From: Vibrio aquaticus
Lineage (GTDB): Bacteria > Pseudomonadota > Gammaproteobacteria > Enterobacterales > Vibrionaceae
Length of the DNA stretch: 64,000 bases
Reading direction: 5' to 3'
Assembly (NCBI RefSeq): GCF_003970385.1
Contig: NZ_RXZH01000007.1
Location: forward strand, 124,150 to 188,149
The notes below the pieces were generated by a model. It saw only the letters and a list, made by a program, of their open reading frames with translations. It was not told where the DNA came from and searched no databases. The position numbers and the translations under genes were made by a program. Within the stretch, counting starts at the first letter, position 1, and every line of letters begins with the position of its first letter. Of this stretch, positions 39,751-47,760 are shown piece after piece.

Positions 39751-39786
39751 GACAAAAAAAAGCCCCCTGAAATAGGAGGCTTTAAA
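39751..39786 (-). terminator. pyrBI attenuator
   Basis: On the minus strand, AAAGCCTCCT, ATTTC loop, AGGGGGCTTT (one G-T or mismatched pair) then seven to eight T, ending about 30 bp before pyrB. The pyrL stop codon overlaps the 5' arm, as required for UTP-sensitive transcription attenuation. Confidence 0.9.
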
Positions 39787-39874
39787 ATAGATTGAATAGA
39801 GAAAACGAAACAGACAACGACCCAAGTTGAGGGCGCTTTTTAATACAGCAATGAGCAGTAGTAAACGGTTTCAT
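39782..39874 (-). CDS. pyrL: pyrBI operon leader peptide
   Basis: A 30-codon reading frame, [20 protein letters not shown] then [10 protein letters not shown], with AGGAG 8 bp upstream of its ATG (39874). The last ten codons are nearly all pyrimidine-rich (TCT GTT TCG TTT TCT CTA TTC), giving a U-rich pause region. Its TAA overlaps the first arm of the attenuator. This matches the E. coli pyrL logic: slow transcription at low UTP keeps the ribosome close behind polymerase and prevents terminator formation. The peptide sequence itself is unlike E. coli PyrL; the call rests on architecture. Confidence 0.85.
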   Translation of the reverse strand: MKPFTTAHCCIKKRPQLGSLSVSFSLFNLF

Positions 39875-39902
39875 TGTTCTCTCCTAAGACAAATTGCGGA
39901 GG

Positions 39903-39930
39903 ATTATACGCACAAAAAAACGCCGCGCAA
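39903..39930 (-). promoter_or_regulatory. pyrLBI promoter
   Basis: On the minus strand, a perfect -10 TATAAT (39908-39903), a 16-nt spacer and a -35-like TTGCGC (39930-39925). The predicted transcript would start about 20 nt before the pyrL ATG. Confidence 0.7.
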
Positions 39931-39940
39931 GCGTTTGCGA
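39925..39940. promoter_or_regulatory. PurR-box-like operator over the pyrLBI -35
   Basis: GCGCAAGCGTTTGCGA agrees with the PurR consensus ACGCAAACGTTTGCGT at 13 of 16 positions. It overlaps the -35 hexamer, a position expected for repression. Confidence 0.65.
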
Positions 39941-39964
39941 AAAGTATCCAGAAATTGGATTTTT

Positions 39965-39979
39965 ATGCGAACTTCGCAT
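39965..39979. repeat. 15-bp perfect palindrome
   Basis: ATGCGAA-C-TTCGCAT lies about 35 bp upstream of the pyrLBI -35. Possibly a second operator; function unknown. Confidence 0.7.
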
Positions 39980-40055
39980 CTTTTCGCTACTTTTATCCAA
40001 CCTTTGGCTGAACTTGCTTGAGGGCGTTTTTGCGTATCAATCACCAAATCCTTGA

Positions 40056-40110
40056 TGAAAAAAAATGCGGGCTTTATTCAAGAGAACTTCCTATCCTGCC
40101 ACCCGCATTT
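40056..40110 (-). terminator. Terminator of the arcA-arcC-argF unit
   Basis: On the minus strand, AAATGCGGG and CCCGCATTT form a perfect 9-bp stem around a 30-nt loop, followed by eight T. The long loop is unusual. Confidence 0.75.
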
Positions 40111-40119
40111 CCCTGCAGA

Positions 40120-41130
40120 TTAGTCGCCTAGTGTCGCAACCATTACCGCTTTGATAGTGTGCATGCGGTTTTCAGCTTCATCGAAGACGATAGAGTGCTT
40201 AGACTCAACCACTTCATCGGTCACTTCCACGCCATCTTTCAGTTGTGGGTACTCAGCCGCTAGCTGTTTACCAACGGTAGTATCTTCACCGTGGAACGCT
40301 GGTAGGCAGTGCATGAATTTCACATGTGGGTTACCCGTTGCTTTTAGCATGTCCATGTTCACTTGGTAAGGCATCATTAGGTTAATACGCTCAGCCCAAG
40401 CTTCTTTCGCTTCACCCATAGATACCCAAACGTCAGTGTATAGGTAATCACAACCTTGAACGCCTTCTTGTACGTCTTCAGTTAGCGTGATTTTCGCACC
40501 GGTTTCTTCAGCGATTTCACGACATGTTGCGACGAGTTCTTCTTCTGGCCAGAACGCTTTAGGTGCCACTAGACGGATGTCCATGCCCATTTTCGCTGCG
40601 CCAACCATTAGCGAGTTGCCCATGTTGTTGCGTGCATCACCTAGGTAAGCAAACTTCATTTCGTGTAGCTGTTTGCCACGGCCGTGTTCCATCATCGTTA
40701 GGAAGTCAGCTAGGATTTGAGTTGGGTGGAATTCGTCTGTTAGGCCGTTCCATACTGGTACGCCAGCGTATGCGCCTAGCTCTTCAACGATCTCTTGACC
40801 GAAACCACGGTACTCGATGCCGTCGTACATGCGACCAAGCACGCGAGCTGTATCTTTCATTGACTCTTTGTGACCGATTTGAGAACCCGATGGGCCTAAG
40901 TAAGAAACTTGAGCGCCTTGGTCAAAGGCTGCAACTTCAAATGCACAACGTGTACGAGTTGACGTTTTCTCGAAGATTAACGCAATGTTTTTACCTTTTA
41001 GACGAGGTTGCTCATAGCCGTTGTATTTTGCTTTTTTCAGTTCCGCAGAAAGATCCAAGAAATGTTGGATTTCACGTGGAGTAAAGTCTAATAGTTTTAG
41101 GAAGTTACGGTTACGTAGGTTAAAAGCCAT
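40120..41130 (-). CDS. argF: Ornithine carbamoyltransferase
   Basis: Interconverts ornithine plus carbamoyl phosphate with citrulline. The 336-residue protein has the carbamoyl-phosphate motif [13 protein letters not shown] and the ornithine loop [13 protein letters not shown]. As the last gene of arcA-arcC-argF it is expected to work in the catabolic direction (ArcB role), splitting citrulline; with one copy it could also serve biosynthesis. The symbol argF reflects sequence similarity, with arcB as alternative. It lies 104 bp after arcC, with a large-loop terminator downstream. Confidence 0.94.
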   Translation of the reverse strand: MAFNLRNRNFLKLLDFTPREIQHFLDLSAELKKAKYNGYEQPRLKGKNIALIFEKTSTRTRCAFEVAAFDQGAQVSYLGPSGSQIGHKESMKDTARVLGRMYDGIEYRGFGQEIVEELGAYAGVPVWNGLTDEFHPTQILADFLTMMEHGRGKQLHEMKFAYLGDARNNMGNSLMVGAAKMGMDIRLVAPKAFWPEEELVATCREIAEETGAKITLTEDVQEGVQGCDYLYTDVWVSMGEAKEAWAERINLMMPYQVNMDMLKATGNPHVKFMHCLPAFHGEDTTVGKQLAAEYPQLKDGVEVTDEVVESKHSIVFDEAENRMHTIKAVMVATLGD

Positions 41131-41234
41131 GATGTTTTCCTTCTTTGTTTTGTATGCGCTCTCTTGGTTGCAGGGAAAGAGGTAAGAAAGCGCACAAGGT
41201 AATTGGTTTTAAATAACTAATGTTTATTTAGGGC

Positions 41235-42146
41235 CTAGCCTTTAGTGATGTTAGTGCCGGCTGTGCCTTGAAGAATTTGCAGGCCATCTTGCAGTGAGCC
41301 GATGCCAACCACTTTGCCGCCTTGCTTAATGAACTCGCACGATGCTTCGATTTTTGGCCCCATAGAGCCTGCATCAAATTGGTATTTCGCCAGTTCGCTT
41401 GGGTTAGTGCTGCGCAGTGCATGTTGAGTGGGTTTGCCCCAATCTAGGTAAACGGCATCGGCATCAGTCAGGATAAGCAGTGCATCTGCATCTAACTGTT
41501 TCGCAAGGAATGCAGCTGACATATCTTTGTCGATAACCGCTTCCACACCGACTAACTTGCCGTTTTCGCGTTTCACCGGAATACCGCCACCGCCAGTACA
41601 AATCACTAAGTGACCTTGTTCGATAAGCGCAGTGATCGCGTCATGCTCGATGATGCCCGTTGGTTGTGGGCTAGGTACTACACGGCGGAAGTGTTGGCCG
41701 TCTGGCTTGATTGTCCAGTGGTACTTCTCAGCCAATTCACGTGCTTCTGCTTCTTCGTAAATTGGACCAATTGGCTTAGTCGGGTCAGCGAAGGCAGGAT
41801 CTTTTGGATCGACGGTCATTTGGGTCAACATGCAAGTTGCGTTGACGTTAGGCATTTGGTTTTTGAATTCTTGCATCAGCATGTAGCCGATCATGCCTTG
41901 AGTTTCACTGCCCAATACGTCTAGTGGGTAAGGCGCCACTTTTTTGTATTCCAAACCTTGCAGGGCCAGTAAGCCAACTTGTGGGCCGTTACCGTGCACA
42001 AGTACCACGTTGTACTCTTGAGCAATCTCAGAAATGGTTTTTACCGCGATTTCAATATTGTGGCGCTGCACATCTGCTTCCAACGGTTCACCGCGACGAA
42101 GAAGAGCGTTACCACCTAGTGCTACAACTACAGTTTGTTTAGTCAT
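41235..42146 (-). CDS. arcC: Carbamate kinase
   Basis: Makes ATP from carbamoyl phosphate, the energy-yielding last step of the arginine deiminase pathway, 303 residues. The amino-acid-kinase fold motifs are VVALGGNALLRRG at the N-terminus, VLVHGNGPQVGLLALQ, VICTGGGGIPV and VIDKDMSAAFLA. A purine-rich AAAGAGA precedes ATG 42146. It is the middle gene of the arc unit, 60 bp after arcA. Confidence 0.97.
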   Translation of the reverse strand: MTKQTVVVALGGNALLRRGEPLEADVQRHNIEIAVKTISEIAQEYNVVLVHGNGPQVGLLALQGLEYKKVAPYPLDVLGSETQGMIGYMLMQEFKNQMPNVNATCMLTQMTVDPKDPAFADPTKPIGPIYEEAEARELAEKYHWTIKPDGQHFRRVVPSPQPTGIIEHDAITALIEQGHLVICTGGGGIPVKRENGKLVGVEAVIDKDMSAAFLAKQLDADALLILTDADAVYLDWGKPTQHALRSTNPSELAKYQFDAGSMGPKIEASCEFIKQGGKVVGIGSLQDGLQILQGTAGTNITKG

Positions 42147-42206
42147 TGCTGTTATCTCTTTGCAGGGGGCAGGAGAAAGTTCCCTCCTGCCAAATCAACT
42201 GGTTAC

Positions 42207-43430
42207 TTAAATGCCGTCACGTTCGATTGGGCAGCTCATGCAGCGAGCGCCGCCGCGACCACGACCTAGCTCATCACCTGGGATAGGGAGTACAGTGATG
42301 CCTGCTTTGTCGTATTTCTCGTTGGTGTAAGTGTTGCCTTCGTAGCCGATAACCACGCCTGGTTTCACGGTAAGAACGTTGTTCGCGTCGTTCCACTGCT
42401 CACGTTCTGCGTGGAAGTTGTCACCACCGGTTGTGATAAGGTTTAGCTTGTCTACGCCCAATGCTTTTTCGATAGCCGTGACGAAGTAGCCTTCTTCTTT
42501 GACATTGACCGCGCCAGACTCATCACCAGTTAGGCTCCAACATTTAACGTCTTTACGCACTACTTCTGGGTAAACAGAGAAAGTATCTTCGTTCATGTGC
42601 GTCATTACGGTATCTAGGTGCATGCAAGAGCGGTGTTTCGGTAGCTCCATTGCAATGATTTGCTTCGCTTGACCGTGTTTGAACAAGCCTGATGCTAAGT
42701 GCTCAACACCTTGTGCGGTTGTACGCTCAGACATGCCGATAAGTACTGTGCCGCGACCGATAACCAATACGTCACCGCCTTCGATGGTTGAGTTGTCGTA
42801 GTTGATGTTTTCGTCATCGCCAAAGTACTTAATGAAGTCTTGACCTGCGAACGTTGGGTGCCAGCGGTAGATAGCGCGAACATGGTTAGTTTCACGTTGA
42901 CGAGCTGGTTTCGCCATTGGGTTGATGGATACGCCACCGTAAACCCAGCATGAAGTGTCACGAGTGAATAAGTGGTTTGGTAGTGGCTCGATGATGAAGT
43001 CTGTTGGCGCGTGAAGACCTTGCAACATAGAAGAAGACTTCATTGGCATTTCAGCGTAAGACAGACCACCCGTTAGGATCTTCGCTAGTTCTAGGTTTGG
43101 AAGGTCACCTAGGTAGCAGCGCACGTCGTTAGCAAATGTTTTACCTAGACGGTAATCAGATACCTGACGGCTCAGTAGCCAATCTTTTGCTTCTGGCACT
43201 GCAAGTGTGTCAGCAAGAAGGTCGGTAAGAAGTAAAACCTCGACACCTTGGTCACGCAGTGTTTGAGTGAACACATCGTGCTCTTTACCTGCACGCTCAA
43301 CAGCAAGCACGTCATCAAACAGTAGGTCATGACAGTTAGAAGGTGTTAAGTGAGTGAGAGCGCGTCTAGGACGGTGAACAAGAACGCGACGTAATTGACC
43401 GATTTCAGAACCTACGTATAACTTACTCAT
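42207..43430 (-). CDS. arcA: Arginine deiminase
   Basis: Hydrolyses arginine to citrulline and ammonia, giving energy and acid resistance under low oxygen. The 407-residue guanidino-modifying enzyme shows the substrate motifs [31 protein letters not shown] and [10 protein letters not shown]. The catalytic cysteine is near the C-terminus in [15 protein letters not shown] (C397). It is the first gene of the unit. A dyad with ArgR-like half-sites (GTGAAT / ATTCAC, 43506-43523) lies 76-93 bp upstream in a 0.9-kb spacer. Confidence 0.97.
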   Translation of the reverse strand: MSKLYVGSEIGQLRRVLVHRPRRALTHLTPSNCHDLLFDDVLAVERAGKEHDVFTQTLRDQGVEVLLLTDLLADTLAVPEAKDWLLSRQVSDYRLGKTFANDVRCYLGDLPNLELAKILTGGLSYAEMPMKSSSMLQGLHAPTDFIIEPLPNHLFTRDTSCWVYGGVSINPMAKPARQRETNHVRAIYRWHPTFAGQDFIKYFGDDENINYDNSTIEGGDVLVIGRGTVLIGMSERTTAQGVEHLASGLFKHGQAKQIIAMELPKHRSCMHLDTVMTHMNEDTFSVYPEVVRKDVKCWSLTGDESGAVNVKEEGYFVTAIEKALGVDKLNLITTGGDNFHAEREQWNDANNVLTVKPGVVIGYEGNTYTNEKYDKAGITVLPIPGDELGRGRGGARCMSCPIERDGI

Positions 43431-43505
43431 GATCGTATCTCTCTTATATTTCTTTAATTAGTTTTAATTTAAAAAACTAATAATTAATTTGTAGGGAATA
43501 GAAGC

Positions 43506-43523
43506 GTGAATTTGCTTATTCAC
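43506..43523. promoter_or_regulatory. Dyad upstream of arcA with ArgR-like half-sites
   Basis: GTGAAT-TTGCTT-ATTCAC is a perfect 6-bp inverted repeat. The halves contain TGAAT/ATTCA as in ARG boxes, but the central spacer is 6 nt instead of 4. Confidence 0.4.
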
Positions 43524-43998
43524 TTATTTTGTTTCTGGAATTCATATTACGCCTGTTGGCAGGGGATTCTTAGAGGTCAATCACAGTTCGTTTTTTATGC
43601 TCCAAGCCTTGATTTATAAGGGTTTTAACAATATCTATTCACTTGTTGCCTGGATGTGAATGCCCTATTTAGGTGAGTTTTGGGGAAGTTTATGCATCAC
43701 TTTATGCGTAGTATTAGATTGGCGGTGTTTAGGGGGAATAAAATTCAATTTAAATAGACTAATAAAAAGGTGAATAGGTTGGAAGTATGCACTTAAAACT
43801 CCTAGATAAGTGATTTTGTAGAGTGAATTAATTGTCTGGTAACAAAACTTTTGATAATAAGTATGTTGTGGATCACATTGGCCATTTAAAATACGACAAA
43901 CACTAAAATAAGTTAGATTAATAGAGTTAATTAATTGCGATAGTTTTTCTTATTAATAAATGTCGGGAAATGTAGATTCATTGAATGGTGTTATTTGA

Positions 43999-44275
43999 AT
44001 TAGTCATTCCATAGAGCGACTAGCGTTAAGAGATCCCCAACTCGTTCGTTCCTCACTCTTGAGGATGACAGTGCTGTAGTGAAGAGGAGTTTTGTTAGTC
44101 ATTCCATAGAGCGACGAAGGAGAGAGTAGGGAATCTCTAAAATAGTGCGACTAGCGTTAAGAGATCCCCAACTCGTTCGTTCCTCACTCTTGAGGATGAC
44201 AGTGCTGTAGTGAAGAGGAGTTTTGTTAGTCATTCCATAGAGCGACGCAGGAGTGAGTAGGGAATCTCTAGACGG
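43999..44275. repeat. REP-like array with a 101-bp perfect direct repeat
   Basis: 44016-44116 and 44147-44247 are identical over 101 bp (period 131). Each unit contains an arm of type GTCATTCCATAGAGCGACG ... GTAGGGAATCTCT and an arm of type AGAGATCCCCAACTCGTTCG ... GAGGATGAC, which are roughly reverse complements. The array therefore alternates inverted arms, like a BIME. Related single elements are at 30796 and 55396. Confidence 0.92.
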
Positions 44276-44297
44276 TTTCTTACCTAGCTTCGAAACG

Positions 44298-44323
44298 AGA
44301 AAAGCCGCACTAGGGCGGCTTTG
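44298..44323 (-). terminator. Terminator of the YfcC-type gene
   Basis: On the minus strand, AAAGCCGC, short loop, GCGGCTTTT; a second hairpin, GGCTCAC/GTGAGCC, lies at 44332-44350. Confidence 0.85.
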
Positions 44324-44372
44324 GGAGAGGGCTCACTTCCTGTGAGCCGGGTAAGGAAAAGAAACGGTTAAC

Positions 44373-45821
44373 TTAGATTAGCGCTGCAATACTTAGACAT
44401 ACGATGCAGAACAGAGTCAGAATCGCGAGCAGTGGCGCTACCCATTTCACCCAGCGAACGTAAGGGACGCGAGCAATAGCCAAGCCACCCATTACCACCG
44501 CTGATGTCGGCGTAATTAAGTTCACTAGACCTGAAGCAGACTGGTAAGCAGTGATAACAAGTTCACGACCGACACCCGCAAAGTCAGCAAGTGGTGCCAT
44601 GATTGGCATGGTCAATACCGCTAGACCTGATGTTGAAGGTACTAGGAATGACAGTAGAATCTCTAGGAAGAACATCACATTGATGAACACGACTGACGAT
44701 AGGCCGGTTACCATTTGTTCTGCTGAGAACAAGATAGTATCGGTGATCATACCGCGGTCCATTACCACCACGATGCCGCGAGCAATACCGATAATCAGTG
44801 CGACACCCAGTAGGTCACGAGCGCCGTCGATAAAGCTATTGGTAAAGTCTTCTTCACTCATGCGAGCCACTAGGCCAACAAGAATCGTTGCCGCTAGGAA
44901 CATGGCTGAGATCTCTGCCATCCACCATCCTGCAACAGACACACCGTAAATCATTACCCCGAATGAACCACCGAAGATAGCTAGGATAACTTTACGCGTT
45001 GTTGTGAATTCTAGAGAGCCGACATCTTGATTGCCAAGGAAGTGCGCTTTGTTCTCTTCGTACTTGTCGTAGACGATAGACTTGCTTTGGTCTTCACGAA
45101 CCATGCGAGCGTAACGCATCACGTAAGCCACACAGATACCGTAGCCAATCACCAGCATGATTGCGCGCAGCATAATGCCATCAGTAAAAGGAATGCCAGA
45201 AGCGTTGGCAGCAATGACCGTCGCAAATGGGTTAATGGTAGAGCCTAGCACACCGATACCCGCGCCAAGAAGTACAGTTGCTGCAGCAACGAGTGGGTCA
45301 AAGCGTGCTGCCATCATCACAGGAACGAGTAGGGTGTAAAAAGGTAATGACTCTTCCGCCATACCATAGACAGTACCGCCAGCTGCAAACAGTGCCATCA
45401 AGATAGGAATCATCATCTCTTCTCTACCTTGCAAGCGATGGGTTACGCGTTCGATACCCGCATCAATAGCGCCAGTCTTGGTGACTAAGCCCAGGAAGCC
45501 ACCGATGATAAGAATGAAAAGAGAAACATCGATAGCAGCAGCTTCATAGCTATTGTGGTCATAGAAGCCATCAATCGGTGCTAGAAGCACATCAATGACA
45601 CCTTGAGGATTGCCTTCTACCGCTTGGTAGGTGCCTGTTACGGGAACTTCTCGACCGAGATCTTCGTTCATTTGACGATCGTATTGACCGGCAGGAACAA
45701 TCCAAGTGAGTAGGGCGACAAGAGCGATAAGAATGAAAAGAATGGTGTAAGCAGAAGGGAATTTAAAGTTGGCAAATAAGCCGCCTTTTTTCTCTTGTGT
45801 CGGTACGGTTTGCGTTGTCAT
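44373..45821 (-). CDS. YfcC / ArcD-type basic amino acid transporter
   Basis: A 482-residue membrane protein with about 12-13 spans, of the YfcC (C4-dicarboxylate-like/ArcD-related) family. Given its place upstream of arcA-arcC-argF, it is a good candidate for the arginine/ornithine antiporter (inference). Conserved blocks include AYTILFILIALVALLTWIVPAGQYDR near the N-terminus, the loop GTVYGMAEESLPFY and the C-terminal PSTSGLAVLTMPIMAPLADF with SASGLVNLITPTSAVVMGG. It has its own terminator and a 475-bp upstream spacer, so it is not in the arc transcript. Confidence 0.88.
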   Translation of the reverse strand: MTTQTVPTQEKKGGLFANFKFPSAYTILFILIALVALLTWIVPAGQYDRQMNEDLGREVPVTGTYQAVEGNPQGVIDVLLAPIDGFYDHNSYEAAAIDVSLFILIIGGFLGLVTKTGAIDAGIERVTHRLQGREEMMIPILMALFAAGGTVYGMAEESLPFYTLLVPVMMAARFDPLVAAATVLLGAGIGVLGSTINPFATVIAANASGIPFTDGIMLRAIMLVIGYGICVAYVMRYARMVREDQSKSIVYDKYEENKAHFLGNQDVGSLEFTTTRKVILAIFGGSFGVMIYGVSVAGWWMAEISAMFLAATILVGLVARMSEEDFTNSFIDGARDLLGVALIIGIARGIVVVMDRGMITDTILFSAEQMVTGLSSVVFINVMFFLEILLSFLVPSTSGLAVLTMPIMAPLADFAGVGRELVITAYQSASGLVNLITPTSAVVMGGLAIARVPYVRWVKWVAPLLAILTLFCIVCLSIAALI

Positions 45822-46198
45822 GGCTATCTCCTTACTTCTACCTACATACCTATAGATAAAAGTGAATCAGCGACTATCGTTATTGAAAAATAAATAACTC
45901 TGTAGGGAAGTTATTAAGCTTGATTGTATTTTTATAGAGGTTATTAACCTGGCTGATTGTATTTTAAAGCCACAGTTGGCCGCTAACTTTGTGGATCTTC
46001 ACAAAAAACACCCTCTGTTTTTTAGGGGTAATGGGCTATAGGTTAGTTGTAAGGGTAATTGTTTGAAATAGTCGGATTAATATTCTGGTTAATATCTGTG
46101 AGTGATAATTAGAGCTCAGGGTTGAATGGCGGAATGATTTTATTTGGGAATTTTATTCAATGGAATGGATTATAATGCCTCGAATAATTTCGGTGCTT

Positions 46199-46218
46199 TT
46201 ATTGATTAAGGTCAATAA
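46199..46218. promoter_or_regulatory. FNR-like dyad
   Basis: TTATTGATTAAGGTCAATAA contains TTGAT-TAAG-GTCAA, one mismatch from the FNR consensus TTGAT-N4-ATCAA, within a perfect 7-bp inverted repeat. It is about 380 bp upstream of the YfcC-type gene and past the end of dcuA. Confidence 0.4.
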
Positions 46219-46253
46219 TGAAGTGTGAGCTAAATATTATTACGAATCGGAAA

Positions 46254-46280
46254 ATAAAAAAGGGAGCCGCAGCCCCCTTG
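46254..46280 (-). terminator. Terminator of dcuA
   Basis: On the minus strand, AAGGGGGCTGCGGCTCCCTTTTTTATTT: a GC-rich stem with a T run just past the dcuA stop. Confidence 0.85.
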
Positions 46281-46296
46281 AATTATTGACTAGGAA

Positions 46297-47604
46297 TTAA
46301 ATAAATAGGCTACCAAACGTAAAGCCTAGCGCCACTGCTGACGCAATAGTTGCTACACCCGGAATAAAGAATGGGTGGTTAAAGACGTACTTACCAATGC
46401 GAGTAGAGCCTGTGTCATCCATCTCAACCGCTGCGAGTAGCGTAGGGTAAGTTGGCAGTACGAACAGCGCACTTACTGCCGCAAATGATGCCACTGCCGT
46501 TAGTGGTGCTACGCCAATCGCTAGTGCTGCAGGCATCAAGGCAACCGTAGTTGCACCTTGTGAGTAAAGCAGCATAGAAGCGAAGAACAGTACCATTGCT
46601 AGCATCCAAGGGTAGTCAGCCAGTAGTGCACCAGCGACTTCTTTAATCCCATCAACGTGTGCGTTTACAAACGTAGAACCAAGCCATGCCACACCCAGTA
46701 CACAAACACACGCTGTCATACCAGAACGGAACGTTGCTGCAGCTGGGATTTTACCTGAGTCGATTTTACAGCTCATTACGATAGCGGCTGCGGCTGCAAG
46801 CATCACGGTCATGATCGCTTCGTTGCGGCCAAGAGCAGGGTTGTCAATCAGACCAATTGAGTTCGAAATTGCCGCTGCGTAACAAACCACAAAACCAATC
46901 GCCGCTAGGAAGATGTAAGTCGCTTTTTTCGCAGTCGGTAGGATTTCACGTTTCTCTTCAGTTGCTAGCTTGATTAGGCCTTTTTCTAGGCGCTCTTGAT
47001 AAACAGGATCATCTTTTAGCTCACAGCCCATGAAGTTAGCCACAAATGCACCCACCATACAGGCAACAAATGTCGTTGGAATACACACAGCAAGTAGCGT
47101 TAGGTAATCGACGCCCATTGGTGCCAGCATTGCCGCGAATGCAACCACTGCTGCCGAAATTGGCGAAGCGGTAATGGCAATCTGAGAAGCCACTACCGCG
47201 ATAGAAAGTGGACGAGAAGGACGAACGCCTTGGCCTTTGGCTACTTCTGCAATAACAGGCAGTGTAGAGAAAGCAGTGTGACCGGTACCCGCCATTAATG
47301 TCATTAGGAAGGTAACAATTGGCGCGTAAAATGTGATGCGCTCAGGATGCTTGCGCAGGAAGTTCTCAGCTACTTGCACCATCCAATCTAGACCACCGGC
47401 GACTTGCATAGCAGCGATCGCGGTAATTACCGACATAATGATCAGAATAACATCGATAGGAATGAACGCTTGGCTTGTTGGTACACCTAAAAACAGCGAC
47501 AGTGCAATAACACCCGCACCACCGGCAAGACCAATACCAATGCCCCCAATTCTTGCTCCCAAATAGATGAAGAGCAGAACGACAAACAGTTCTACTGCTA
47601 CCAT
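46297..47604 (-). CDS. dcuA: Anaerobic C4-dicarboxylate transporter DcuA
   Basis: Exchanges aspartate, fumarate or malate against succinate, chiefly in anaerobic fumarate respiration. The 435-residue protein has about ten or more spans. The N-terminus MVAVELFVVLLFIYLGARIGGIGIGLAGG and segments MAGTGHTAFSTLPVIAEVAKGQGVRPSRPLS and LFVLPTYPTLLAAVEMDDTGSTRIGKYVFNHPF are typical of Dcu carriers. It lies downstream of aspA on the same strand, as in E. coli, but a hairpin with a T run separates them, so read-through or a separate promoter is needed. Confidence 0.95.
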   Translation of the reverse strand: MVAVELFVVLLFIYLGARIGGIGIGLAGGAGVIALSLFLGVPTSQAFIPIDVILIIMSVITAIAAMQVAGGLDWMVQVAENFLRKHPERITFYAPIVTFLMTLMAGTGHTAFSTLPVIAEVAKGQGVRPSRPLSIAVVASQIAITASPISAAVVAFAAMLAPMGVDYLTLLAVCIPTTFVACMVGAFVANFMGCELKDDPVYQERLEKGLIKLATEEKREILPTAKKATYIFLAAIGFVVCYAAAISNSIGLIDNPALGRNEAIMTVMLAAAAAIVMSCKIDSGKIPAAATFRSGMTACVCVLGVAWLGSTFVNAHVDGIKEVAGALLADYPWMLAMVLFFASMLLYSQGATTVALMPAALAIGVAPLTAVASFAAVSALFVLPTYPTLLAAVEMDDTGSTRIGKYVFNHPFFIPGVATIASAVALGFTFGSLFI

Positions 47605-47724
47605 AGTTGATACCTCATAAAGTTAATTTTGATTCTAATTATCTAAAAACTCAGTGTCTGAATGTTTAGATAATTTGGCATTTAAAGACCATGAAAAAAG
47701 TATGGCTAACCGCATGGGAGCCCA

Positions 47725-47751
47725 AAAAAGGGCCCCGTTTGGGACCCTTTC
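47725..47751 (-). terminator. Hairpin terminator between aspA and dcuA
   Basis: On the minus strand, AAAGGGTCCC, AAAC loop, GGGGCCCTTTTTT; nearly perfect stem and T run. Confidence 0.85.
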
Positions 47752-47760
47752 TGATTTCGC

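Larger units (their letters stand above)
43431..44372. other. 0.94-kb spacer upstream of arcA
   Basis: AT-rich non-coding region holding the arc promoter side (43431-43990) and a REP-like repeat array (43999-44275), followed by the terminator of the YfcC-type gene. No credible ORF. Two notable dyads are described separately. No clear FNR site (TTGAT-N4-ATCAA) was found near arcA. Confidence 0.6.
45822..46296. other. Spacer upstream of the YfcC-type gene
   Basis: AT-rich, no credible gene. It contains a near-duplicate (GTTATTAAGCTTGATTGTATTTT and GTTATTAACC..GATTGTATTTT at about 45910-45965), a dyad TTTGTG-GATCTT-CACAAA (45988-46005), an FNR-like dyad (46199-46218) and the dcuA terminator. 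Confidence 0.6.

Noticed and set aside
39724-39825. Extended pyrB start giving 343 residues
   Set aside because: The extension reads through the attenuator and T run; 309 residues from ATG 39723 is the exact family size.
43999-44275. CRISPR array in the repeat region
   Set aside because: The repeats are 101 bp with 30-bp partly repeated intervals and inverted arms; there are no short repeats with unique spacers and no cas genes.
45988-46005. TTTGTG-GATCTT-CACAAA as a CRP site
   Set aside because: The TGTG/CACA halves are separated by 6 nt instead of 8, so the dyad does not fit the CRP consensus spacing. Kept only as an unnamed dyad.
46203-46216. FNR-like site as the regulator of dcuA
   Set aside because: It lies downstream of the dcuA stop and terminator; if functional it would serve the YfcC-type gene.
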